From: an uncultured Veillonellaceae bacterium
GTDB lineage: Bacteria; Bacillota; Negativicutes; Veillonellales; Negativicoccaceae
Direction of reading: 5' to 3'
NCBI GenBank assembly: GCA_902488965.1
Contig: CABTYA010000017.1
Coordinates: forward strand, 1-16,029
Length of the DNA stretch: 16,029 nt
A program made the position numbers and the translations under genes. The notes under the pieces are model-generated. The model worked only from the letters and a program-made list of their open reading frames with translations, was not told where the DNA came from and searched no databases. Below are positions 7,977 to 14,585 of this stretch, one piece after another; the stretch's first letter is position 1; each line of letters opens with the position of its first letter.

Positions 7977-8003
7977 AAAAAAACCTGCCCTTCGGCAGGT
8001 TTT
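7977..8003 (-). terminator. Intrinsic terminator after the outer-membrane protein gene
   Basis: AACCTGCC-GAAG-GGCAGGTT forms an 8-bp stem with a four-base loop, followed by a U-run on the minus strand. It starts 9 bases after the stop of the 8010-8525 gene and separates it from the wecA promoter. Confidence 0.85.
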
Positions 8004-8009
8004 CCTGTC

Positions 8010-8525
8010 TTAGAACCGATAGTTGAGACCGACACCGACGCCTTTGCGGTCGACGGTTTCGTCGCGATCCTGGTACGTATAGTTGACATCCAAATCAAAC
8101 TGCGGGTTCAAATCATAGAGCGCACCGACTTTATATTCTTTTTCCGCGCTGCTGTACTTGAAGCTCGCATAACCGTCAAACTTATCCGACAGATAGGTCA
8201 TGCCTTCAATTCCGGCATAGAATTTGTTGCCGACCTGATCGATGTCGCGATTGCCGATGGTCACGTAGATATTGTTGTTCAAACGATACTTGCCGTAGAT
8301 ATCGAGTTCGTTGCCTTCGTGGATCAGTTTACGATATTCCACGCCGAGCACGACCTGATCGACTACGCTGTGTTCCGCATACAGTGCATGCGAGCCGTCG
8401 CGCGCACCGTTATAGCCGTAACCGACATGCGTGCCGCCTTCCGGTACATAGGTTACCGGTGCCGCCATCGCCGCCATCGCCATCGCCGTCAATCCCAATG
8501 TCAATCCGAGTACTTTTTTCATCAT
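8010..8525 (-). CDS. Small outer-membrane beta-barrel-like protein, unknown function
   Basis: This is a 171-residue secreted protein. A signal peptide (MMKKVLGLTLGLTAMAMA, cleavage probably near residues 21-22 at AMA-AP) precedes about 150 residues of short alternating hydrophobic/polar stretches, for example VVLGVEYRKL, NIYVTIGNRD, KFYAGIEGMTYL and FDLDVNYTYQD. The chain ends GVGVGLNYRF, with the terminal aromatic residue that BAM-inserted barrels use. Roughly eight to ten strands can be drawn. This supports a diderm host. Either of two adjacent ATGs could be used; GAGGGGG lies upstream. The gene has its own -10 (TATAAT) and terminator. I recognise no specific family; pore, adhesin or structural roles are all open. 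Confidence 0.85.
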   Translation of the reverse strand: MMKKVLGLTLGLTAMAMAAMAAPVTYVPEGGTHVGYGYNGARDGSHALYAEHSVVDQVVLGVEYRKLIHEGNELDIYGKYRLNNNIYVTIGNRDIDQVGNKFYAGIEGMTYLSDKFDGYASFKYSSAEKEYKVGALYDLNPQFDLDVNYTYQDRDETVDRKGVGVGLNYRF

Positions 8526-8558
8526 GTCTACCCCCTCTCCCTACATCCGATTACTTCT

Positions 8559-8564
8559 ATTATA
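8559..8564 (-). promoter_or_regulatory. Extended -10 promoter for the outer-membrane protein gene
   Basis: The minus strand reads TGTTATAAT, a perfect TATAAT with the TGn extension, about 33 bases before the start codon. No convincing -35 was found. It lies in the 156-base gap shared with the divergent dehydrogenase gene. Confidence 0.6.
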
Positions 8565-8648
8565 ACAAACTTCCCTCGCCGTGGGCACCGTAAAATGATT
8601 TTTTCTCCGTCTTTTTTCTCTCGCCGAGCGCAACCCGCTGAAAATGCG

Positions 8649-8654
8649 TATAAT
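8649..8654 (+). promoter_or_regulatory. -10 element for the D-2-hydroxyacid dehydrogenase gene
   Basis: TATAAT on the plus strand lies 27 bases before the ATG at 8682 and is followed by a strong AGGAGGT ribosome site (8670-8676). The -35 region is poor. Together with the minus-strand TATAAT at 8559-8564 it forms a divergent promoter pair. Confidence 0.5.
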
Positions 8655-8681
8655 AAAGGTATCATTATCAGGAGGTGGACT

Positions 8682-9632
8682 ATGACACATCAATTGGCAA
8701 TCTTGAATCCGGTCAAACACGACCTGTTGCAACAGCTGCAAGAACGGCATCCGCAAACGAAAATCACCGCGTATCCCGACGTGGCAAGCGCATTGCCGCA
8801 CTTGGCTGAAACGGATATCATAGCCTTGTGGGGATTTACCGATCCCGTGCCCTTGCTCAAGGCCGCACCGCGTCTCAAATGGCTACACTCACTCAGTGCG
8901 GGCGTGGAGCATCTGCTGCCGCCCGAGGTCGTGGCGAACGATATTATCGTCACCAATTCCGGCGGTGTCCATGATCACCCCGTAGCGGAACGTGTCATGG
9001 CGATGGCGCTGGCACTCGCTCATGAGCTGCCGGCGGCGATTCGCGCGCAGGACCGCCACGAATGGCTGCGGCTGCCGTTTCAACCGCTCGAAGACCAAAC
9101 GATGCTCATCGCCGGTTTCGGCCGCATCGGCAAATCCGTCGCCGAACGCGCCCGCGCCTTCGGCATGCACATCATCGCGGTCAAGCACCGCCTGACCGAC
9201 GAGCCCTTGGCTGACGAAGTCGTCCTGGAGGACGGCCTTGCGGACGCACTCGGCCGGGCCGACTACGTCGTTTGCGCGCTGCCGGGCACGCCCGACACGG
9301 AAGGCTACTTCGATGAACGCGCCTTTGCCGCGATGAAACCGGGCGCGACCTTCATCAATATCGGCCGCGGCTCGCAAGTGGTCGAGCCTGCGCTCATCGA
9401 CGCCCTGCGACAAGGGACGGCCGCCGGTGCGGGTCTCGACGTCACGGCCACCGAGCCGCTCCCCGCAGATTCGCCGCTCTGGGATTTCCCGCGCGTCATC
9501 ATCACGGGGCACAGCGCCGCCAGCTCGCACGGATTTTTTGTGCGGGTTCTGCGCCAGCTGGACCGTAACCTGACGCTGTTTGAAGCGGGCAAACCGCTCG
9601 AATACGTCATCGACAAACAATTACGCTATTGA
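8682..9632 (+). CDS. D-2-hydroxyacid dehydrogenase (NAD(P)-dependent)
   Basis: This is the only plus-strand gene in the window. It is predicted to interconvert 2-oxoacids and D-2-hydroxyacids. I chose ATG 8682 (316 aa) because AGGAGGTGGACT precedes it; the open frame upstream runs into promoter sequence. The Rossmann loop is GFGRIG at 145-150. The catalytic triad of the family is present: Arg229 in NIGRGSQV, Glu258 in TATEPLP, and His277 in TGHSAAS. The second Rossmann strand ends in IIAVKHR (K168, R170) instead of the acidic residue that usually selects NAD+, so NADP(H) use is possible. The exact substrate cannot be read from sequence. It converges on the phosphohexomutase gene. Confidence 0.9.
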   Translation: MTHQLAILNPVKHDLLQQLQERHPQTKITAYPDVASALPHLAETDIIALWGFTDPVPLLKAAPRLKWLHSLSAGVEHLLPPEVVANDIIVTNSGGVHDHPVAERVMAMALALAHELPAAIRAQDRHEWLRLPFQPLEDQTMLIAGFGRIGKSVAERARAFGMHIIAVKHRLTDEPLADEVVLEDGLADALGRADYVVCALPGTPDTEGYFDERAFAAMKPGATFINIGRGSQVVEPALIDALRQGTAAGAGLDVTATEPLPADSPLWDFPRVIITGHSAASSHGFFVRVLRQLDRNLTLFEAGKPLEYVIDKQLRY

Positions 9633-9645
9633 GTATACGGCACAC

Positions 9646-9679
9646 AAAAGGACGACCGCCGCAAGGTGGTCGTCCTTTT
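9646..9679. terminator. Bidirectional intrinsic terminator between convergent genes
   Basis: AAAAGGACGACCGCC-GCAA-GGTGGTCGTCCTTTT is a 15-bp stem (one G-T pair) capped by a GCAA tetraloop. The A-run on one side and T-run on the other allow it to act on both strands. It lies 13 bases past the dehydrogenase stop and 15 bases past the mutase stop. Confidence 0.9.
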
Positions 9680-9694
9680 ATTGTAACCGCGCCG

Positions 9695-11071
9695 TCACTC
9701 CGTGACGAAGGGCTGCATCACCGCCAGCACTTCATCGCGCCGTGCCGCCATCAGCGCCGCATCGCCGCGGGTTTCGAGATTGAACCGCACGAGCGGCTCG
9801 GTATTGGACGCACGCAAGTTAAACCGCCAATCGCCGAAATCCATGCTCACGCCGTCGATATGCTTGACCTCGACCGCCTGTCCCGTGTAGGCTTCTTCGA
9901 CCGCCGCCAGTACGTCGGCCGTTGAAGAAACGGTACGGTTGATTTCGCCGCTGCACGGATAGGCCCGCGCCATCTCGCCGACCATCTCGGAGAGCGGCAT
10001 TCCTGTCTCCGACATGATCTGCACCACGATCAGCCAAGGAATCATCCCGCTGTCGCAATAGGAAAAATCACGGAAGAAATGGTGCGCGCTCATCTCCGCG
10101 CCGTACAATCCGTCGACGCGCCGCATCGTTTCCTTCATGAACGCATGTCCGCCCTTGGACTCGACGGGGATTCCGTCATAGGCGGCGCAGATTGCCTGCG
10201 TATTCCAGTAGAGCCGCGGGTCGTGGATGATTTTCTCACCGGGGTGGCGTTTGAGAAAATGCCGTGCCAAAAGCCCCAACACATAGTAACCTTCCAAGAA
10301 CGTCCCCTGCTCGTCGATGAAAAAGCAACGGTCAAAATCGCCGTCCCAGGCAATCCCGATATCCGCGCCCGTCTCTTTGACCGCCCGAATCGTTACCGCG
10401 CGGTTATCCGCGAGCATCGGATTCGGTACGCCGTGCGGGAAAGTCGCGTCCGCATCCATGTACAGCTCCGTCCACTGTAGCGGCAGCTGCGTCTTGAGAT
10501 CGTTAAACGCAATCCCCGCACCGCCGTTGCCCGCATTGACCACCGCTTTGAGCGGCTTGATTGTGGCGGGGTCGATGTACGACAGGAGCGACTCGATATA
10601 GTCATGCCGGACGTCAAGCGGCGTCACGCGTCCGCGTTTCGTCGGCGTCGGAAAATCACGGTCGGCGAATACCCGTGCCTCGATATCCTTCAGCCCCGTA
10701 TCCGCACTAATGGGGATTCCTTCTTCGCGTACCAGCTTGAGACCGTTGTAGTCGACGGGATTGTGACTGGCCGTTACCATGATCCCGCCGTCAAGACCGT
10801 AGCGGAACGTCGCATAGTACACCATTTCCGTACCGCAGATGCCAATGTTGCGCACATCCGCCCCGCCGTCACGCAGGCCTTCCGTCACCGCCGCCGCCAA
10901 CCGGGGCGACGACTCGCGGATATCATACCCGACCGCGACCGTCTGCGGCCGATACTGCTCGACATAGGCACGGCCGACACGATAGGCCAGCGCCTCATCC
11001 ACTTCAACGGGAACCAGCCCGCGAATATCATAGGCTTTGAATCCGTCCCGACTGCGTTCACTCCACTTCAT
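9695..11071 (-). CDS. manB: Phosphomannomutase / phosphoglucomutase (ManB/CpsG-like)
   Basis: This is an alpha-D-phosphohexomutase moving phosphate between C6 and C1 of mannose or glucose, feeding sugar nucleotide synthesis in the cytoplasm. The 458-residue product has four domains. Key parts: the phosphoserine loop TASHNPVDYNG (Ser102), the Mg2+ loop DGDFDR (Asp243, 245, 247), the sugar-binding EMSAHHFF (Glu326), and the phosphate-binding RASNTEPLVRFN (420-431). The motif variants favour PMM/PGM over phosphoglucosamine mutase. GGAGG lies six bases before the ATG. The start overlaps the end of the YerC-like gene by 14 bases, which implies translational coupling. Mannose versus glucose preference is not decidable here. 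Confidence 0.93.
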   Translation of the reverse strand: MKWSERSRDGFKAYDIRGLVPVEVDEALAYRVGRAYVEQYRPQTVAVGYDIRESSPRLAAAVTEGLRDGGADVRNIGICGTEMVYYATFRYGLDGGIMVTASHNPVDYNGLKLVREEGIPISADTGLKDIEARVFADRDFPTPTKRGRVTPLDVRHDYIESLLSYIDPATIKPLKAVVNAGNGGAGIAFNDLKTQLPLQWTELYMDADATFPHGVPNPMLADNRAVTIRAVKETGADIGIAWDGDFDRCFFIDEQGTFLEGYYVLGLLARHFLKRHPGEKIIHDPRLYWNTQAICAAYDGIPVESKGGHAFMKETMRRVDGLYGAEMSAHHFFRDFSYCDSGMIPWLIVVQIMSETGMPLSEMVGEMARAYPCSGEINRTVSSTADVLAAVEEAYTGQAVEVKHIDGVSMDFGDWRFNLRASNTEPLVRFNLETRGDAALMAARRDEVLAVMQPFVTE

Positions 11072-11369
11072 CCTGCACCTCCGGCAACCGTGCCAACACC
11101 TTTACATACCCGTCCGCTCCGAACCGCAGGCAGCGTTTCACCCGGCTGATTGTCGCCGAGCTCGCCCCTGTCAGGTCCTCGATCCGTTCGTACTTGGCCC
11201 CTGCGTCCAACAGACGCGCGACCTCCAAACGCATACTCAAATCACGCAACTCCGCTACCGTGCAGAGATCTTCCAACAACTCATACGCTTCCTGCCGCGT
11301 TTCCAGCGACAGCAATGCCGCGACCAATCGATCGGTCAACGGATTTTCCAAGCGCGGATTCAGACTCAT
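11058..11369 (-). CDS. yerC: TrpR/YerC-family DNA-binding protein
   Basis: This is a 103-residue all-helical protein of the TrpR-like YerC/YecD family. I chose the second of two nearby ATGs (11369, MSLNPRLENP) because AAGGAGG sits seven bases upstream of it, while the ATG at 11375 would touch the ribosome site. The LCTVAELRDLSMRLEVARLL segment (35-54) and the helix-turn-helix AGAKYERIEDLTGASSATIS (56-75), followed by RVKRCL, are characteristic. Function in the family is poorly defined: a transcriptional regulator is assumed from the fold. Its promoter is embedded in a perfect inverted repeat, which suggests autoregulation. It overlaps the mutase gene by 14 bases. Confidence 0.88.
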   Translation of the reverse strand: MSLNPRLENPLTDRLVAALLSLETRQEAYELLEDLCTVAELRDLSMRLEVARLLDAGAKYERIEDLTGASSATISRVKRCLRFGADGYVKVLARLPEVQDEVE

Positions 11370-11381
11370 GGCCATCCCTCC

Positions 11382-11416
11382 TTACTCCTGTTTATTATAA
11401 CTAATTACAGGAGTAA
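11382..11416 (-). promoter_or_regulatory. 10-bp inverted repeat (putative operator) spanning the yerC -10
   Basis: Perfect arms TTACTCCTGT (11407-11416 read on minus) and ACAGGAGTAA (11382-11391) are separated by 15 bases. The -10 TATAAT lies in the central part. The arm spacing, 25 bases centre to centre, is compatible with a protein dimer or pair of dimers. No U-run follows, so it is not a terminator. Binding by the YerC-like product is inference. Confidence 0.6.
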
Positions 11417-11422
11417 AGCCAA
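11394..11422 (-). promoter_or_regulatory. Sigma-70-type promoter for yerC-manB
   Basis: On the minus strand TTGGCT (11422-11417) and TATAAT (11399-11394) are separated by exactly 17 bases. The start codon follows 24 bases after the -10. It gives the yerC-manB pair its own promoter, just downstream of the transporter stop. Confidence 0.7.
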
Positions 11423-11446
11423 CCGCCCTTATCCTTTCCGTCAGCT

Positions 11447-12544
11447 TCAGTCCGCCGCCGAGGCCGGCTCCGACACGGCATTTTTGCGCAGCACCGTCCG
11501 CACCGCGATGACCGCGACCAGGAAGATGCCGACATACCCGACAAAGGGATAGATCAGCGACACCAATGCGCCGAACGGCAGCGACCCGCCGGTCATAAAG
11601 ACCACGCCCAACGCCACGACCAATGCGGCCTCGTATTGTTTCGGCACATACTTCATGCATTCGTTTTTGATCAACCAGTACATCGGTGCGGTCGTCGAAT
11701 AGATGCCCAGCAGGATAATGACGGAAAAGACTGTCGCGACCGTCGGACTGATCTTCGCTCCCAAATACAGATTCGGCACTTGCAGCGCGATGACCTCCTG
11801 AAAGTTGGCCAGCATGCCGCAGAGCATCCCGAACACGGTAATCATCAGGCCCAAGCCGCCGACGAATCCGGCCACGCCCGCCTCCTTGCGGCTGTTCGCC
11901 CGAGCACCGAGTTCCGTGAAAAAGACCGTCCCCGCCAGCATGTTGTAGCAAAAGAACAGAATGCCCGCCTGCCACCAGTGGGCGGTCGGCTGAACCGCCG
12001 TCGCGGCAGCCGTCACGACGACGCCGTCCGTCCCCGTAAAATCACGAAAGAAGGTCACCAGTCCGACCGCCACCGTAAAGACCACGATGGCGGGTCCGAT
12101 CGCACCGATGACATCGACCATTCGGCGCAGGCCGCCCCACACGGTCAGCATGGACAAGATACCCATGCCCAGCACGCCCCACATGGCCGGCAAGTGAAAA
12201 AATTCCTGCGTGATGGCGCCGCTGCCGGACACCATGATAACGACAATGCTGAAGATAAAGAGCATCGTAAAATATTCAATGGCGCGGCCGACAGGCTCCC
12301 CGCAATAATACCGAAAGACATGTCCCGGCCGTTCCATCTGCAGCGCATGGCCATTCATCATCAAAATCGCGCCCAGACTGCAAAACAGCACCGTGGAGAT
12401 CATCGCGCCGTAGATTCCGTTGATACCGTACGAGACGAAAAACTGCAATACCTCCTGTCCCGTCGCAAATCCCGACCCGATGAGGTAGGCGACATACGCC
12501 CCGCTCAACTTCAATACATGTGTCACGCTGACTTGTCCCTTCAT
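11447..12544 (-). CDS. YkvI-like membrane transporter
   Basis: This is a polytopic protein of about 365 residues resembling the YkvI family, a branch of the amino acid-polyamine-cation/LeuT-like transporters with no firmly assigned substrate. The first helix reads LKLSGAYVAYLIGSGFATGQE, with the broken GSGFATGQE typical of this fold. About ten or eleven membrane helices follow, ending at IAVRTVLRK. I favour ATG 12544 (MKGQVSVTH); ATG 12556 is also possible and would overlap the preceding enzyme gene by seven bases. Tight linkage to the PLP enzyme suggests it carries that enzyme's substrate or product, probably a branched-chain amino acid. The substrate is inference. Confidence 0.82.
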   Translation of the reverse strand: MKGQVSVTHVLKLSGAYVAYLIGSGFATGQEVLQFFVSYGINGIYGAMISTVLFCSLGAILMMNGHALQMERPGHVFRYYCGEPVGRAIEYFTMLFIFSIVVIMVSGSGAITQEFFHLPAMWGVLGMGILSMLTVWGGLRRMVDVIGAIGPAIVVFTVAVGLVTFFRDFTGTDGVVVTAAATAVQPTAHWWQAGILFFCYNMLAGTVFFTELGARANSRKEAGVAGFVGGLGLMITVFGMLCGMLANFQEVIALQVPNLYLGAKISPTVATVFSVIILLGIYSTTAPMYWLIKNECMKYVPKQYEAALVVALGVVFMTGGSLPFGALVSLIYPFVGYVGIFLVAVIAVRTVLRKNAVSEPASAAD

Positions 12545-12549
12545 CGCAC

Positions 12550-13887
12550 TCACCATCCCTGTCCGCCGACTTCGTAATCGGCCAATTTACCGTCTTCCCA
12601 TTCCGCCAATGTATCTTCAATAACATCCAGCGCCCGATCGAGCTCTTCATACGTGATGACGAGCGGCGGCTGGAACCGCAACACGCTCCCGCCGAACGCA
12701 ATCATGACGACGCCTTTTTCAAAGCAGCGGTTGCAGATTTTGAGCGCCGCCTCCGGTGCTTTGGTTTTCTTGACGCGGTCGCTGACGATATCGACCCCCA
12801 ACGACAAGCCGAGCCCGCGCACATCGCCGACCGAGGCGAAACGCGCTTGCCAGCCTTCCATCCGCCGGCGGGCGTACGCGCCTTTTTCCGTACTCGCACG
12901 AAGTAAATCCTCCCCTTCCAGCATGTCGAGAACCGCCAGCGCCGCCGCACAGCAGACCGGATTGGCCGCTGTCGTAAAAAGATGCGCCGGTTTGTCGAGC
13001 GAGGTCATGATCTCTTCCCGACCGACCAGTGCCGAGAGCGGCAGACCGCCCGCCAGCGACTTCCCGTACACGACCAAGTCCGGTTCGATCCCGAAATGCT
13101 CCATCGAGCACCATGTCCCCGTCCGGCCGAGTCCCTGCTGGACATCATCGACCGCAAAAAGAATGCCGTGCTCCTTGCACAAGTCGTGCAACATGCGGAA
13201 GTAGCCGTCCACCGGTTCGAGCAAGCCGCCGTCGCCTTGCAACGTTTCCACAACGACACAGGCCACTTCTTCGGGCGGCAAGTACGTCGAGAACATCTCT
13301 TGCAGCGGCGCGAGGTACTCTTCCGCCGTATTCGGCTCGCTCGCCCCGTACATGCCGCGGTAGCTGTCAGGGAAGGGGATATGGTGAAATCCCGGCAGGA
13401 GCGGACCGATCTTGCGGCGCATGTTCAAGCTGATCGCCGACATCGAAATCGAGCCGTAGGTCGAGCCGTGGTACGCACCGACAAAGCTGACGATATTCGG
13501 GCGGCCGGTATAGCCGCGCGCGAATTTGATCAGCGCGTCGTTGGAATCCGACCCCGTCAAACCGAAAATCGCGCGTTTGGGGAAATCCCCCGGCGTCAAA
13601 TCGCATAAGCGATGCGCGAGCTTGACCAACGGCTCATGATACATATAGGCCGGCGTGTAATGCACCATCTTGCGTACCTGCGCCACAATCGCATCGACCA
13701 CCGGTTGCGGCGTGTGGCCGACATTGAGCGCGCTCGCGCTCGTCAACAGATCGATATACTCTTTCCCCTCCACATCGACCATCGTCGACCCGTGCGCATG
13801 ATCGATGACCAGCGGATAATACGGGATCCGTCCCGCCGGTGCGAAATATTGTGCGTCTTCCTGAATCAATGCCTGTACTTTGCTCAT
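12550..13887 (-). CDS. Class III aminotransferase-fold PLP enzyme, isoleucine 2-epimerase-like
   Basis: This is a 445-residue fold-type I PLP enzyme. Seen: LVIDHAHGSTMVDVEGKEYIDLL near the start, TGSDSNDA (111-118) for PLP phosphate, the ring-stacking AYHGSTYG (138-145), VDDVQQGLGRTG with Asp247 for the pyridine nitrogen, and YGKSLAGGLPLSA with the Schiff-base Lys276. The overall pattern, including DHAHG, SLNMRRKIGP, PDSYR and LQGDGG instead of the usual QGEGG, matches what I recall of Lactobacillus isoleucine 2-epimerase (branched-chain amino acid racemase) better than GABA or acetylornithine aminotransferases. AAGGAGG precedes ATG 13887. It overlaps or abuts the transporter gene. A transaminase with another substrate remains possible. 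Confidence 0.88.
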   Translation of the reverse strand: MSKVQALIQEDAQYFAPAGRIPYYPLVIDHAHGSTMVDVEGKEYIDLLTSASALNVGHTPQPVVDAIVAQVRKMVHYTPAYMYHEPLVKLAHRLCDLTPGDFPKRAIFGLTGSDSNDALIKFARGYTGRPNIVSFVGAYHGSTYGSISMSAISLNMRRKIGPLLPGFHHIPFPDSYRGMYGASEPNTAEEYLAPLQEMFSTYLPPEEVACVVVETLQGDGGLLEPVDGYFRMLHDLCKEHGILFAVDDVQQGLGRTGTWCSMEHFGIEPDLVVYGKSLAGGLPLSALVGREEIMTSLDKPAHLFTTAANPVCCAAALAVLDMLEGEDLLRASTEKGAYARRRMEGWQARFASVGDVRGLGLSLGVDIVSDRVKKTKAPEAALKICNRCFEKGVVMIAFGGSVLRFQPPLVITYEELDRALDVIEDTLAEWEDGKLADYEVGGQGW

Positions 13888-14001
13888 GATATACCCTCCT
13901 TATGATTGACTGCTGCTGTTCTGCGCTGAGCGGCCGCGGCGCTACCCGCCGTCCAGCCTTTGGTATCCGGTATGCATGGCATCCACCTCAATTTCGGTAA
14001 C
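13888..14001 (-). other. Leader region before the PLP enzyme gene
   Basis: These 114 bases between a terminator and the epimerase-like gene contain no strong -10/-35 pair that I can find. A possible tiny reading frame, MHTGYQRLDGG, starts at ATG 13975 after GAGGTGGATGCC and ends at TAG 13940. A GC-rich stretch (CGCCGCGGCCGC) follows. The lack of a clear promoter leaves open that the gene depends on read-through from the T-box promoter. Confidence 0.3.
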
Positions 14002-14032
14002 AAAAAAAGCGACCCTGCTCTCGCAGGGTCGC
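14002..14032 (-). terminator. Intrinsic terminator after the small membrane ORF
   Basis: GCGACCCTGC-GAGA-GCAGGGTCGC gives a perfect 10-bp stem and a GAGA loop followed by seven U on the minus strand. It lies 61 bases after the stop of the 70-residue ORF and before the PLP enzyme gene. A GGAGAG/CTCTCC hairpin (14080-14053) sits just upstream and exposes another copy of GCGACC in its loop. Confidence 0.88.
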
Positions 14033-14092
14033 CGATATGCCGTGCATCTCCCGGAGAGCATCGCGGTCGCTTCACTCTCCGTATCTCACCGT

Positions 14093-14305
14093 CTACGCAG
14101 TGAGTAAACGTCGTCGCGAATCAGCGAACCGCCTGTCAGTCGTGTTCGCGAGAATCGCAAGGATGACGCGAACGAGGCCGATAATTCGAATGCTGAGCGC
14201 AAGAATAGCGGCAAGCGCAATAAGGATACCCGAAAGGACACGGACGACGGCCGTGTTCGCTGCGTTCATGAGATTGTGCGTGCAGTTCATGGATGTGCGG
14301 TTCAT
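14093..14305 (-). CDS. Small Ile-rich membrane protein of unknown function under T-box control
   Basis: I do not recognise this 70-residue product. It starts at ATG 14305 with AGAAAGGAG nine bases upstream, just past the T-box terminator, so it is well placed to be translated. A polar Asn/Thr/Met-rich head (1-18) precedes a hydrophobic stretch at about 20-53 interrupted by Arg22, Arg40 and Arg46. A basic tail (RRFADSRRRLLTA) ends it. Eight of the 24 residues at 28-51 are isoleucine, with both ATC and ATT codons. It could be a short membrane peptide, a regulatory leader peptide whose translation senses isoleucyl-tRNA, or a cofactor for the neighbouring transporter. It lies between two terminators. 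Confidence 0.6.
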   Translation of the reverse strand: MNRTSMNCTHNLMNAANTAVVRVLSGILIALAAILALSIRIIGLVRVILAILANTTDRRFADSRRRLLTA

Positions 14306-14351
14306 GTCGGGTACTCCTTTCTGCAATCGTTGCGTCGGCGGCGCGGTATAC

Positions 14352-14387
14352 AAAAACGCCCCCGCAGGAAAAATTCCTGCAGGGGCG
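14352..14387 (-). terminator. T-box regulated terminator
   Basis: CGCCCCTGCAGGAA-TTT-TTCCTGCGGGGGCG is a 14-bp stem (one G-U pair) with a five-U tail on the minus strand. Its 5' arm includes the CCCTG that pairs with CAGGG of the T-box in the alternative antiterminator, so the two structures exclude each other. Confidence 0.92.
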
Positions 14388-14572
14388 TAGCATACGCGGT
14401 ACCACCCTGATTTATCACTTTTTGTCCGTAACGCCGACCCGCGGCACCCGCTACTCTGTTCACGGATGCGGCTCCCGGGTGATGATTTTCGTCACCGTTT
14501 CTGTCGACTTTCACCGACCGCCGACTCGCTGGGAGAAATGATGATGACGATGGATTCCCGTTCCTCGCTGTT
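14352..14572 (-). promoter_or_regulatory. T-box riboswitch leader, probably tRNA-Ile
   Basis: The minus strand holds a full T-box leader. Stem I begins with GCG-AGGAA-CGGG pairing to CCCG-GGAGC-CGC (14568-14468), the internal loop resembling the family's kink-turn. Above it CGTCATC pairs with GGTGACG. The 3' side of the specifier loop reads AAAATCATCA; the codon followed by A is ATC in both possible registers, that is Ile. GAACAGAGTAGCGGG then leads into stem III. The antiterminator is CAGGG-TGGTACC-GCGTA-TGC-TACGC-CCCTG. Its UGGU bulge pairs with ACCA, fitting a tRNA with discriminator A, as in tRNA-Ile, and arguing against Ser or His. Uncharged tRNA should favour read-through into the small ORF downstream. 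Confidence 0.92.
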
Positions 14573-14585
14573 GGTAATTTCGTCT

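Noticed and set aside
6875..8098. 407-residue version of wecA
   Set aside because: The extension would translate through a promoter, an intrinsic terminator and the 3' end of the outer-membrane gene; ATG 7909 has AAGGAGG at ideal spacing.
8455..8490. Short GCCATCGCC-like tandem repeats
   Set aside because: They encode the Ala/Met-rich core of the signal peptide and reflect its composition, not a separate repeat element.
11636..12577. Plus-strand open frame of 313 codons opposite the YkvI-like gene
   Set aside because: It is the antisense of membrane helices, giving a His/Arg/Asp-rich sequence with no start signal.
14002..14092. A second T-box before the PLP enzyme gene
   Set aside because: There is no AGGGTGG core or UGGN bulge; only an ordinary terminator and a short upstream hairpin are present.
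14481..14490. Ser (TCA), His (CAT) or Lys (AAA) as T-box specifier
   Set aside because: The UGGU bulge needs a tRNA with discriminator A, which disfavours Ser and His; ATC followed by A appears in both plausible registers. Lys is not fully excluded but is in a poorer position.
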